A stretch of 64,000 bases of DNA, taken from positions 16,244,001-16,308,000 of the forward strand of contig OZ231127.1 of NCBI GenBank assembly GCA_965153355.1, in the 5' to 3' direction. The notes beneath the pieces are model-generated. The model saw only the letters and a program-made list of their open reading frames with translations, searched no databases and was not told the DNA's origin. Source of the DNA: Flaccisagitta enflata (Eukaryota; Chaetognatha; Sagittoidea; Aphragmophora). This document shows, piece by piece, positions 10,948 to 22,139 of the stretch (the stretch's first letter is position 1; every line of letters starts with the position of its first letter). A program made the position numbers and the translations under genes.

Positions 10948-11074
10948 GAACTAGACCAACTACGCCAATAAGATGCGACATTTGGATTGTTGAATGAATG
11001 CGTTACCAACAGACACAAATTGACCAACCGACGGATACAGCCAGTTATAGAAGTGCTTTGTTGCACCTGAAAAT
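10948..11074 (+). mobile_element. Family B element B1, diverged
   Basis: Matches the better copy B2 (26951-27103): ACTACGCCAATAAGATGCGA near the 5' end, GTTGAATGAATGCGTTAC in the middle, and a 3' hairpin region AGTTATAGAAGTGC ... TTGCACCTGAAAA. The 5' motif (AGATGCGAC) and 3' arm complement (AGGTGCAAC) differ at two of nine positions, unlike the perfect match in B2, which fits an older copy. Confidence 0.55.
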
Positions 11075-11102
11075 CTTATTTACCTGTCTAGTCTGTCCAT
11101 CT

Positions 11103-11105
11103 TCC

Positions 11106-11182
<77 letters not shown>

Positions 11183-11197
11183 CTCGCTCTCTCTCTG
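11103..11197. repeat. (TC)n microsatellite
   Basis: About 95 bp of nearly pure TC, with two CG interruptions near the end. Confidence 0.95.
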
Positions 11198-11272
11198 ACA
11201 GACAGACAGACCATCTGCTTCCGCATTTTTCCTCCCACCATAAACTTCTAGGGCCTCGAAACTGGAAACTTT

Positions 11273-12806
11273 GGATTGCACATGTTCAGCAATACCCAAT
11301 GCCCTGCTTGGAGGGAACAGCTGAAAAAATATAGTGAGAGCAGGGCAGCAGCCCAAAAGGGCCAATGTCCTGAAGGAGACAGTGGTGAATTTCCTCACGT
11401 CCATCCGTCCTGAGAGGTCAGATTTTAGGCTTGAGAGGGCAAATTTGAGGTCTCGGGGTCTATTTCAATCCAGAGGGCTGAATACAAGCCTGTGAAGGTT
11501 GATTTATGGTCTCAGAGGGCTGATTTTGAGCCAAAGAGCCAAAGAAAGCTGATTTTGGATCTGATTAAGCCAATTTTGTAGGGTGAAGTGGGGTAAAATG
11601 GGTCACTTTTTCGATTGATTTTTTAATATTTCCTAATTCTTTATAAAAATGAAGAATTTTATGATTGATTATGGACAATGTGTATTTTCTCTACTACCAC
11701 AAAAAAAAAATTGCCTCAAAAAAATAAGCGAGGGGGGCAACCCCCCTTTTTAACGACAGGTGACCCTCTACCCTCTGGTGGGGTGTGGGTCAATCCGTTT
11801 TTTTTGAATTCATGTCAAACGCTTGCTGTCCCTATTGCCGTGTATCCGGCCTTGTTTAAAAACGAGTAGGTGACCCATTTTACCCCATCTGGGTGGGGTA
11901 AAATGGGTCACCTACCTTTTAATGAATAATATCAACCATTACTTGATTCCCAGTGAGGAGTTAAAACGCATTAGTGAAAAACGAGTGACCTAACATATAA
12001 ATCACACTAAAAAACGTATTTTAAAGCATGGAATATTTGATTACGTGATAGGTTTTTTGAAAATAATGATTTAGCATCAAAGCATTATTTCTATATTTTA
12101 AGATCTTTAAAAAACAATGGAACAAGACGTTCAGGGCAGGAATGAGCTGTATCTCACTTACTCTGACCCATGAGATTGGATAACAAGCATATTTCAGCAT
12201 TTTGATGAAAATTTCATGATTTTAGCATGGTGACCCACTTTACCCCACATTACTAAAAATTAATTTTTTAGCTAATTGTAAGTAAAAACTGAAAACTATT
12301 ACTGCCTACGTTTGACCATCCATCTATAGTGCTTAGGCAGTGGGTAGTTGATTTCTTCCTCTATTTGGTCTCCATGGAAACAAGAAGTTGGTTTTATGCC
12401 TAGCGACGAACAATTTTTATCAATTTACCATTCAATTTCACAATGCATCCAAATTTTACCAACAAGGGGCAATTACCTGTCTTGGAGGAGGATATGACAT
12501 CCTATTCCCCAGACAAGAACCAAAAATTGCTTCATTTCAACAAATTATGGCGAAATTAAAAAAAAAGTTAATTGACCCATTTTACCCCGCTGACCCATTT
12601 TACCCCGCTGACCCATTTTACCCCACTCTACCCTATCTGAGTGTGATGATCTCAGGTCTGAGAGGGTTGATTTGGGCCTCTTAGGGCTGATTTCAGGCCT
12701 AAAAGAGCCAGATTAGGGATTAGGGAGGGACCTACGGATGGACTGTAAGGAAAGTCACCTCTGTGTCCCACAGGATATTGGCCCTTTGAGGCCACTGCCC
12801 AAAAAA
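11273..12806 (+). mobile_element. Family C element C1, split by a nested insertion
   Basis: The 5' part has TTCAGCAATACCCAATGCCC, GCAGGGCAGCAGCCC and AAAAGGGCCAATGTCC, then a CTGAGAGG/TTTTAGGCTTGAGAGGG core. The core resumes at about 12640 (CAGGTCTGAGAGGGTTGATT) and ends with CCTCTGTGTCCCACAGGATA, TTGGCCCTTTGAGG and CCACTGCCCAAAAAA. The two halves are those of one family C copy. The middle (11578-12640) is a separate inserted element. Confidence 0.65.
11578..12640. mobile_element. Nested element E2 with GGGGTAAAATGGGTCA ends
   Basis: The left end TAGGGTGAAGTGGGG plus TAAAATGGGTCAC matches the right end GACCCATTTTACCCC plus ACTCTACCCTA in reverse. The same 16-base motif also occurs inside, back to back at 11869-11912, again at 12229-12248, and three times in a row at 12566-12629. 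This suggests a compound of two or three related units. It interrupts C1, so it is younger than C1. No transposase. Confidence 0.6.
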
Positions 12807-14398
12807 GGCCGAAATTCTAAATAACAATGATCACATTGACAAAAATGCAGATTTTTGCTGATATAGACTATTCTGGCCTGTTTTTGGCCTATTATGACCC
12901 CGGTATCATTGTCTAAAGCTCTTTGTGAGTATATATGTCCTAGTTTTGCCTAAAATTAGTGAGGTTGGCTAAAAATTGCTCAATAGCTCTCATATTTTTG
13001 ATAAAAATGCTGTTTTTGGCTATTTTGACCCATTTTTGGCTTTTTTTTGGCTCGTTAAGATCGCCACAATGCTGCCTGATTTTCATGGACAATGTATTCA
13101 CCTCAGTTCTTACTAGTTTCTAGTGAAAAACTCAATCAAGTGACAACAGTGCACTCAAAACAGCCAAAAAGCGCATTTTTAACCTAGAAATTGCAATTAT
13201 AATGGATTTTTGAAGGGGAGGCCCAAAAAACATTGAAAAATGGAGATCGAATTCATGTTCAGCATGAGAAAATAGGTCAGAACAGTGGAGCTCCAATTTT
13301 GGATCCATACTTAAGTTTCTGTTTCAAAGCTCCCAGACTATTGAGTTCCCTGGGTCTCAAGGGCCTCAAAAATCAACTTACTCTGCTTATTTTGATCTTC
13401 CAAGGGTTGAATTGTAACAATAAAAATTTTAAAAGTTCTAATTTTTTTTATTATCATTCTGATTTTATATCGATGGGTTAATTTCAAGGAATTTGGCATT
13501 AGAAAATGAGTTAGAACTACTCTCATTGAAAATAACAAATTTGCATAGAAAATGAGAAATCAGAAAAACTAAAAACATGGGAACCTGGCAAAATTGATTA
13601 TCTAGGTTCCCATGTTTTCAATAATGCAAAAATTTGGTCTGTTTTTTTTATTTGTCATTTTCAAATTGCAAAATGTTTTTGTCCAAAATCGAAAATTTTC
13701 TTACATCCAATAAAAAAAATATCAAAATTGCATCTTAAAATTGTCGCAGACAGACAAAATTTTAAACCCAACTAGCCATTTGGTACTTTTAACTAGTTCT
13801 CAAATTTTATGACATTGGATCAACAGGAAGTATGCTTAATATTTGCTGGATTAACTTTTTAGCTTTTTTTCTTTTTTTCTTTGTAATTTTGAGAATTTGA
13901 AATAAATCATTTTTTTGGTACCTAAAATTTGATTCTGTAGATAGCCAATTTTTTTATTTAAACCTAGTGATGCCTTGAGTGGGTTTGGTTTGTGGAAATA
14001 GCTTATTTGTTAGTTTTCTGAAGACAACAGCCTTCGAAAACTAAGGTATTTTGAACATTGTTGTCAGGTTTTGATTTTTTGGCATTTTTTCTTAAGAATT
14101 AGAAATACTTATGGCCTCATACTGGCCATGATGGTGACCTGACCTCAAAAGGGTCACTTAGTACACTATTTGGGTACATCTGATTACTTACAGGATCAGT
14201 CATTTGGAAATTTCTGATGCAAAAATGTATGCTAAATTTGTGTGACTGGCAATTTTCACGCGATCTTGCTCCGTGTCTTATGTCGTCATGAAATGTTGCA
14301 AACGAAAACAATCATACTGTACAGTATTGTTTGTGTAATTCCTCCTTTGACGCTGTATATCGACTCCTGCGCCGAATTGAAACGACCAAAAAGAACAG
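12807..14398. other. AT-rich unique DNA, no gene seen
   Basis: No recognisable coding region. There is one perfect short hairpin: AAAACATGGGAACCT at 13572-13586 and its complement at 13604-13618, with a 17-base loop. It could be the relic of a larger palindrome. Confidence 0.4.
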
Positions 14399-14500
14399 AA
14401 ATAAGGCTGGATACACGGATATCTCAGACGCGTGCGGGTGGGCAGGGGCTGTAATAGAGAGGGTCACTCTGTCATGTGGGCAGGAGCAGTGAGCTAAAAA
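14399..14500 (+). mobile_element. Family A 5'-end fragment
   Basis: AAGGCTGGATACACGGATAT, then AGACGCGTGCGGGTGGGCAG and a GTGGGCAGGAGCAGTGA segment. This is the typical 5' block and first core segment. No 3' hairpin follows. Confidence 0.5.
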
Positions 14501-14592
14501 AAACTCACATACGACAAAAACATCCATCCATCACACTTAACTTGTTCTTGCGGTCTTAAGCCTCGCTGCTCCTGCACAAATGATGAAGTTGA

Positions 14593-14648
14593 TGCGACCC
14601 CTGCCCACCTGCATGTGACTGGGGTAGCCATGTATCCGGCCTTGTTTT
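14593..14648 (-). mobile_element. Family A 5'-end fragment, inverted
   Basis: CCCCTGCCCACCTGCATG, GGGGTAGCCATGTATCC and GGCCTTGTTTT are the reverse of the family A 5' block. It faces the fragment at 14399-14500. Confidence 0.5.
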
Positions 14649-14720
14649 GAAACTTGGCTGTGTGCTTCTCCGTTTGTCGATGAAATAGAAATTCCTCCAA
14701 TGTTACAGTGATGTGATGAC

Positions 14721-15130
14721 GGAACATTGTTTAAAAATAGATTTAAAACAACTTTCCCACAGTATGTTCTGTAAGAATATCGCTCGTTTAGCTGTTGCTA
14801 GGGAGCATAATTTAGTGGTCGCTATGTGTGATGCTCCTTAGCAACGGCTAAACGAGCAATATTCTTACAGAACATACTGTGGGAAAGTTGTAGTAAATTT
14901 GATTCTGAGCTATGTCCCCTGATAATATCTGTCAAAATTTTGATATTCTAGCCGTTATAAAAGTTTGAAAAAATGATTTTGGCTTCCATAGCGACCAAAA
15001 ACCTCAGGGACACAAGCACCAATTGAACAACTTATATTTCAAATATCATGTTTGTCAAATGGAATTAAGACATTTAAAAACCTTCCTCCAGTTTAGGCTG
15101 TAATTCTATGAACCCCACCGTACCATCAAG
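14721..15130. mobile_element. Palindromic element E3 (E7 family)
   Basis: A near-perfect inverted pair meets around 14818-14830: ACTTTCCCACAGTATGTTCT near 14751 and its complement near 14872, followed inward by TAAGAATATCGCTCGTTTAG. The same core lies in the complete element E7 at 39777-40295. To the right, GCTTCCATAGCGACCAA near 14980 parallels E7's CCATGGCAACCAA. The outer ends are eroded, so the limits are approximate. Confidence 0.6.
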
Positions 15131-15509
15131 GTCCATTTTAATAAAACAACTGCTCCTCTTATAAATTTTTCTCCTTATGCTTTTCTTTTCCCCCTGATTT
15201 ATGGGAAACAATCAAAACGAAAAAAAAAAAGAAGAAAAATACAACACAAGTTTCAATTCGAGAAAAGGACCTTTCATTCATTTCCCTGGTTTCGCGCCAT
15301 TTTTAATCTCAAGTGGGGAACATTTTTTTCGGCCTTGTTCTAATTCTTTATTTTCATTCCTGCTCACTCTCTTTTTTTGCCCTTCGTTTTATTTTTTCTG
15401 TCTTTTATTTTCCCTTTTATCCTTTTTTATTTGTTACTTCCCAAAATAATTGTTTTTAACTCATGTTGCATGTGGCTCGTTCATAAGAATTAAACCTCCC
15501 ACCGCTCTC
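15131..15509. other. AT-rich DNA, no gene seen
   Basis: T-rich and A-rich runs only. The open frame at 15201-15449 is low-complexity (Phe/Leu/Ser-rich) and has no recognisable domain. Confidence 0.4.
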
Positions 15510-15511
15510 TA

Positions 15512-16259
15512 CAGGGTCTTCAATGTCATTTGACACAAAAAGAACCTATATTGCGCAAAGAATAATTCATTTTTCAGTGCGATTTTCTTTTCTCCCAAAA
15601 GCACTATGTATGACGTTTTTTGTATCAAAATTTCATGGGACTGGGTCTTGTAATTTGGCAGAAATTCAAATTTGAAGTTTTGCAGTAAATTCAACAAAAA
15701 ATGCTGTTTTCTTGCTGCTTTTGGCTTAGAAAATGCATAGATTTTAAAGTGCTTTGAACCGCAGATGCTTGACTACAGTCAAATGATAGATACTTACACC
15801 CAAAAGTTACAAATGGTCAGATTTTATCATAAAACTTTAAATTTTAGACAAAAAATTGTAAAATTTGGGCAAAATTCATACAGAACTGTAGTCAAGATTT
15901 TTTTTTTCAATAAAAAGGAAAATGGCTGAACATGATAGGATTTCCGAAGACTTTTTTTACAGACAAAAACTAGGTCATTCTAGACCAATCTCACATCTGT
16001 AGCTCAAAGCGTTTAGAAATGAGAGCCGTTTAAAGGTGAAAGGTCCATACCTCAAAGTCAAATAAAATCGCCCATCTCATCATGACATCTTACACTTAAA
16101 AATGGGATATCTCCCAAAGTAATTGACGCAGTACCATGAAATTTGGACACAAAAAACGTCATATATAGTGCTTTTATGAGAAAAAAAATAAAACTAAAAA
16201 GTTGATTCATTTTTGCACAATCTAGGTTCTTTTCGTGTCAAATGAGATTGAAGCCCCTG
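15512..16259. mobile_element. TA-flanked inverted-repeat element E4
   Basis: The left end CAGGGTCTTCAATGTCATTT and the right end, read in reverse, CAGGGGCTTCAATCTCATTT, are each flanked by TA (15510-15511 and 16260-16261). The arms continue with TGACACAAAAAGAACCTA and, further in, GACGTTTTTTGT near AAAGCACTAT. The central region carries motif M (16010-16026). No transposase is encoded. A mariner-type MITE is inferred. Confidence 0.65.
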
Positions 16260-16704
16260 TATGATTATCTAACCGCCTCCCGTTGAACATGGTTTCAGTA
16301 TTTCTCCCACATTCTTCCTAATCCCAGAGTTTTGTTTGAAACTAGATCAAGGATTACTTTCAAAAGACAGTCTGATACATAATCTAACGGGGTAGGTTTC
16401 GCCGTTGTAAGAATTAGTAAGGAGGCTAGAAAGTGCACCCAAAGCTCACCTAAGGTTGAATATACTGCTGTATAATTTTTACTTGCCATTACTATTACTT
16501 GGACATATGTAGAGATCGCAATGACACAGTCGGGACTGAAGGACGAATGAGTGACTGAAAACTGGATGTGGTAATCATACATTTCAATTGAATGACCGTA
16601 ATCCTAAGCTGATCATTGTTCACTAAATGAGAAGATTTCTATTAATTAGTAAAAAAAAATCTTTTTAATCATTCGACATGCGTTGAAGATTCTACAGCAT
16701 CAGT
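16260..16704. other. Unique DNA, no gene seen
   Basis: A 95-codon open frame on the minus strand (16295-16582) has no recognisable motif. I do not call it a gene. Confidence 0.35.
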
Positions 16705-17322
16705 CACTGCTTTCTGACAGAAGATTTGTGACAAGAATGATATCACTCCGGGTTTTTCAGCATTTTTGTGTAGGTCATGGGCATACAAATCAAGAACAAT
16801 TCAGTTGAAAATCATCCCTAGAGCGCATTTTGAAAAAAAGTCAAAACTTTATAATTCTAAGCTTCATTTTGCACAAAGAATTTTTCAATTTGGTCTGGCT
16901 CTTTTTTTAACAGCATATTGTTGATCCTGATGAAATTCCCTTTAATTTGATAGGTCGCACTATATGGTTTTGATGAGAAATCAAATTTTCATATGTTAGG
17001 CCACCGCTGTAATTTTTGTAACGGTGGCTTAAAAAATGAAAATGTTATTTTTTGTTAAAACCATATAGTGCGACCTATCAAATGAAAGGGAATTAGATCA
17101 GGATTGTCAATCTGCTGTCAAAAAATTAGTCAGACCAACTTGCAAAGTTATCTATGTATAATGAAGCCTAAATTTTAGATTTTTGACTTTTTTTCAAAAT
17201 GCGCTCTAGGGATGATTATCCAATGAATAGTTCTTGATTTGTATGCCTATAACCTACACAAAAATGCAGAAAAACCCGGAGTGATATCATTCTTGTCACA
17301 AATCTTCTCCCAGAAAGCAGTG
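16705..17322. mobile_element. Palindromic element E5
   Basis: Starts CACTGCTTTCTG and ends with its exact complement. Arms of about 270 bp include TTTGTGACAAGAATGATATC, CCCTAGAGCGCATTTTGA and AGGTCGCACTATATGG with their complements. The arms meet around a short centre near 17010 (CCACCGCTGTAATTTTTG, then TAACGGTGG). No clear target duplication was found and there is no coding capacity. Confidence 0.65.
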
Positions 17323-17659
17323 CAGTGGGCATAACAGTTTTTATTGACTTTAATTTGCATAAAAATTTTGGGAAAGTAAATACTATTCTGGCTGATGGTG
17401 AGTAAAAGAATGGGTCGTCATTCCTTGTGACATGGGGTCGCGACTCGCGAGCAAAAGACAGTAATATTGCTTTCGCTCGTGCTCTTCTTAGCCAAAAACT
17501 TTCTCTACTTCCTCAACTATATATTTTCTCAAAATGCATTTTAGAATCTTCAAAAAGCCTTTCCTAAGCGCCTTTCCGAAGTTAAAGTGCTTCTCTCGAG
17601 AGATGAATACCTTTTCAAGGTTTCCTCACTGACAAGGACACCATGAAAATGAATTGTGA
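17323..17659. other. Unique DNA, no gene seen
   Basis: Unrecognised sequence before the (TG)n array. Confidence 0.4.
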
Positions 17660-17663
17660 ATGT

Positions 17664-17757
<94 letters not shown>
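17660..17757. repeat. (TG)n microsatellite
   Basis: About 98 bp of TG with one TTTG interruption near the start. Confidence 0.95.
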
Positions 17758-17760
<3 letters not shown>

Positions 17761-17890
17761 AATTTCTTCATTCTTCATAAACAAGCCTGACCGGGCAACG
17801 ATACGTCCGGACTTTGTCTCTAAGTGTATTGAACATGTGACATATATGGAGAGACAGATGGACTATCTGACAGATGAAATGACAGAGCAA

Positions 17891-18394
17891 AAGCATTTGA
17901 TGGTCAGCGGTACCCCTTGCCCCTATGTGAGTGTATGTGGGTGCGAGGTGGTTAGAGGGGCAGCTGCCCAGAAGTGGCCGATGACCTATGCTTAGTAAGT
18001 TTCTGGGATTTGGGCCTCAAGGTTGGGATTTGGGCCTCTAGGCTGGGTTTTGGGCCTCAAGGCTTGGTTTTGGGCCTCAAGGCTGAGTTTTGGGCCTCAA
18101 AGTTAGGTTTTGGGCCTCAAGGCTGGGATTTAGGCCTCAAGGCTGGGATTCAGGCCTCAAGGTTGAGATTTGGACCTCAAGGTTGGAATTTGGACCTCAA
18201 GTAGGTTTTGGGCCCCAAGGTCGGAATTTGGACCTCAAGGCCGAGATTTGGACCTCAAGGCTGGGTTCAGGGACTCAAGGCCAGGATTTGGGCCTCAAGG
18301 CCTTTAGGCTTGGGGGGGTACGGACGGAGGAGAAGAAGGAGAAATTTCTGTAAATGTGAAAGCATAGATCATCGGCCCCTTTGGCCGCTGCCCA
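17891..18394 (+). mobile_element. Family C element C2 with a 20-bp core repeat
   Basis: The 5' block is ATGGTCAGCGGTACCCCTTG, then GGGGCAGCTGCCCAGAAG and TGGCCGATGACCTATGC. The core at about 18000-18310 is roughly 15 units of GGCCTCAAGGCTGGGATTTG. A GGGGGGGTACGGACGGAGG tract follows. The 3' end is GCATAGATCATCGGCCCC, then TTTGGCCGCTGCCCAA. The two subterminal blocks match each other imperfectly in inverted orientation. Confidence 0.7.
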
Positions 18395-18475
18395 AGAAGG
18401 AGGCACTCAATAGTTTGTCGGTAATTTGAATTCAGTGTAGAATCTCACCATGGCCAAAAACAGCCGTTTTTTTTT

Positions 18476-18590
18476 TTGCACAGGCGTAACGGACGGACAG
18501 ACCGACGGACGGACCAACGGACAGACCGACGGATGGACAAATCCTCTTGTAGAGATGCGTTCCTGATGGACGCATCCAAAGATAGAATGG
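18476..18590 (+). mobile_element. Family A-like 3' end with a GATGCGT hairpin
   Basis: A (GGAC)n tract, GGACAAATCCTCTTGTAGA, then a hairpin with arms GATGCGT (18554-18560) and ACGCATC (18570-18576), followed by CAAAGA. The layout is that of a family A 3' end, but the stem sequence is new. A fragment at 21338-21400 resembles its reverse. No matching 5' end was found. Confidence 0.45.
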
Positions 18591-18775
18591 AACATTTGGA
18601 ACATACATTGCCAAAAAAAATTTTACACTGGTTAGATATGGTCTTAATTAAAAGTATGATTAAATTCTTAGGATTGTCCAAATCTTCTTAGTATATTGAC
18701 TAAGCTGCAGCCTGCAGCCTGCAGGTCAGGTTTGAGGTGGTACTGAAATACCTTTTCTGGTTTTGCTGAACACTA

Positions 18776-19259
<484 letters not shown>

Positions 19260-19262
<3 letters not shown>

Positions 19263-20299
19263 ATGAACATTCTCACGATTCAGAGGGGCCGGAAGTAGGG
19301 AGAGGAGAGAACCAATTTTTTTCCCATACGGCGACTGAAGTCTGTACTAGTAACATCTTGAACGATCTGCATCATTTCCTGTGCCCCAAGTTGCTGAAAA
19401 AATCGCCCACCTCCACTATGTATGTCATCTATACAAAACCTAAGAATTTCTGGCCAAAACTCGGGTATATCATCTTTTTTTGATCCTTTAAGTGTCATCT
19501 AACATGATAAATGCTTTGGTCACAACAATATAAGATGGTTGGTAATGCTGATTGATATAGATGTGTGCAAATAACAGTGCAAAAGAGAGTGAAACAAAAA
19601 AGAAAATCGTGGTTGCTGCAAGTTGCTGCACTTTGGGGGACTAATTGTGGCAAGTTCCTAATATTTGAGATTACAGAATAACAATGGAAAACATATTTTG
19701 AAGGTAATGATTTCTTGAGTGATTGCAGTTTTCATTTTGTAAATTGACACTTGCTTAGAGAATTTTTGTTCAGCAATCTGCAGCATGAAAATAAGCTTCT
19801 ACGGCTTCCTTACATTTGCAGCAATGTCTTACAGACTTTGAAAATTTGATCAAAAAGGCGATTCAGACCACATTTTGGTGGACGAGATTTCCTGAATGCT
19901 CTCAGTATGAACTTTGTAAATATTTGTCTGCTGCATCTGGTATATTTCACCTTTGCAGCAATCTGCAGCAAGCTGCAGTAAGGTTGCAGAAAGCTGCAGC
20001 AAGTTGCAACCAGTAAGCAAGCTCCTTGATATATTTTACCATTCCAACTAGCTTTTATCGCTCTTGAAAATTTGGTTAAAAATATTTTTGAAAACACAGT
20101 TTGGACAATATGATCTTTGGATTAAAGCCAGTTTTAACTTGTTGATTGTCTTTTTGAGATATTATCCTATGCAGCAAGAACGCTGCTTGGGATACTTTTA
20201 GTAGCTTGCTAAGCGACTCAATAGGAGGGTGTGTCCCTTGGAAGGTTGGTCTGTGTTTCTGGAATGTGAAAATTAAGATGACAGAAAATTGACCAGACT
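19260..20299. other. Unique DNA, no gene seen
   Basis: No recognisable gene. GCTGCAGCAAGTTGCA-type words recur around 19960-20010. Nothing further is supported. Confidence 0.4.
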
Positions 20300-20433
20300 T
20301 GCAATTTCTGAGCATTACTGCGCCTGCCCTGCCACAAAACAGCTCCCACTCTCATACTTCCCCTGCCCACCTGCATTACTGCCCCTGCCCACTCACAAGC
20401 AACTACTTATCGGCCGTGTATCCAGCCTTGTTC
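20300..20433 (-). mobile_element. Family A 5'-end fragment
   Basis: CCCCTGCCCACCTGCATTAC, then a second CCCCTGCCCACTCACAAGC, then CGGCCGTGTATCCAGCCTTG. The 5' block is read in reverse with its GCCCCTGCCC segment doubled. Confidence 0.45.
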
Positions 20434-20740
20434 CCTTGCTACAGGGTGACGCAGGGAAGCATAAGGCAAGCGGTCTGGGATATTTTACCTGCGCAGCACC
20501 CTTACATTTATCTTGAACATTCAAGCTAGGGTTACATTTCCTTTTACAGATGACACACACACAAACAATCCTAGGTGAGTATCATGGACAGCCAAATGAC
20601 GGACAGACAAACAGATGGAAAATGCCTATCAAAGTGTTGCGTTTCCGCAATTTAAAATATAACAAATATAATGCTACTGAAAAGCAAGATTGAGGATATG
20701 ATTTTCTGAGTGATTTCATTTTCAGTCTCGCGACTTTGTA

Positions 20741-20928
20741 AACAAGGCCGGATACACGGCCATCAGTTGCGGACAGGTGGGCAGGGGCAGATATGCCCGT
20801 TTTCCCACTTTTCAACTCGATGGTTACGGACCAACGGACGGACCAATGGACGGACGGACGGACGGACGGACGGACGGACGGACGGACGGACAAAGCCTCT
20901 TATAGAGTTGCGTGTCCGCAACTAAAAA
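20741..20928 (+). mobile_element. Family A element A6, complete short copy
   Basis: The best-preserved short copy. It starts AACAAGGCCGGATACACGG. AGTTGCGGACA (20765-20775) is followed by GGTGGGCAGGGGCAG, then a core with ACTCGATGGTTACGG and a (GGAC)n tract. The 3' end is ACAAAGCCTCTTATAGAG, the hairpin AGTTGCGTGTCCGCAACT (20906-20923), and AAAAA. The hairpin's second arm, TGTCCGCAACT (20913-20923), is the exact 11-base complement of the 5' motif. No protein. Confidence 0.75.
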
Positions 20929-21337
20929 GTATGAAAAGAATATTTTGTTTGCTGTCTATAAGTGACTTGTGGGATAAAGTAACGTTATTTCTCATCAGGG
21001 TGGGATTTAGTGGTCTGTGCTGCCTTGATCTCCGTGCGCTTTGATTGTTATTATGCCCGATTTACTGCGCATACTTATATTTCAATCTCGCTACTGTAAC
21101 CCTGTATCAATATATATTGACATTGCTTGTGCCATGGAAAAGTAAAGTGTTTTTTGGTAATTAAGTTTGTCCAGCCACCCAATCTTCCCTACTACGAAAC
21201 TTACCTGTGTCCATTTTTCCATTTATGTAACCCTCCAGTTTGAAAGAGTAAGTTCCAATCCTGCCCCCCCCCCCCCTGTAACCCCTTGTTGCCTAAAGAA
21301 TTAGATAAAGAAGGGATTTAAAAATCAAATAAGGAAC
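20929..21337. other. Unique DNA, no gene seen
   Basis: Contains a short poly-C run near 21264-21276. No gene or element recognised. Confidence 0.4.
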
Positions 21338-21676
21338 ATGTCTCTACAAGAGGTCTGTCCATCCGTCAGTTTCTTCTGTTAGTCCGTTTCACCTGAGTAA
21401 AAACTATTTTTTGGCTATTTTTTGCTAAAGTGAGATCCCACACTAAGTGAAAGGATCAACAAAGGTGTTTTGAGAGCCTCCTTCTTTACTCTGTCTGTCT
21501 GTTTGTTGATCTGTCTCACCATATATGTCACATGTTTAGCGCCTAATTCAATACTTGCAGAGACACAGTCTGGATGCATCATTGCCCGATTGGGCTTGTT
21601 CTTGAGTAGGAACACTCAACCTAGAAATTTAAGTTAGTGCAATTTTTAGATGCGTGCTAGCAACTGTTTAAGTCGC

Positions 21677-21730
21677 TTGTCAGTTGCGTGCCACGTAACT
21701 CTATACCCCACTTTGTCCGTTCATGGTGGT
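21677..21730 (-). mobile_element. Family A 3'-end fragment
   Basis: Hairpin AGTTGCGTGCCACGTAACT (21682-21700), then CTATACCCCACTTTGTCCG on the + strand. This is the reverse of a family A 3' end. No 5' partner is close by. Confidence 0.5.
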
Positions 21731-21873
21731 CACTAAGAGTGGTTCAGGGCCCTCAGGGTGGCTGCTCTGCCTCCTCACACTCATTATCATAATCATGCAT
21801 AGATAGGCATTGGGTGCAAATAAACATAATAGAAAACGGTGATGTTGATCTATGGATGTATCTTTTTGAACCT

Positions 21874-22095
21874 ACGCAATTTTACTCTACACCCCACGTT
21901 ATCAGTCTGTTTGTGTGTGGGTCGGTCCCTCGTTCCATCGGTCTGTCCGTTGGTCACACTTAACTTTTTTATTTGTTTTTTTTTTTTTTTTTTGTGGTTT
22001 TTGGCCTCTCTGCTTCTGCCCAAATGATCTGGTGACCTCAATTACGGCCCCTGCCCACCCGTACACAACTAAGGTAGCCGTGGATCTGGCCTGGA
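21874..22095 (-). mobile_element. Family A element A7, diverged
   Basis: On the + strand: a decayed hairpin (ACGCAATTTTACT), CTACACCCCACGTTATCAG, a GGTCGGTCCC tract, and a T-rich core with GGCCTCTCTGCTTCTGCCC. It ends in GCCCCTGCCCACCCGTAC, then AAGGTAGCCGTGGATCTGGC. The layout matches the copies at 37096-37331 and 45355-45550. Confidence 0.55.
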
Positions 22096-22139
22096 TTGTG
22101 GAAATTGATCAGGAATAAAAACTTTTCGAAAGATGAATA

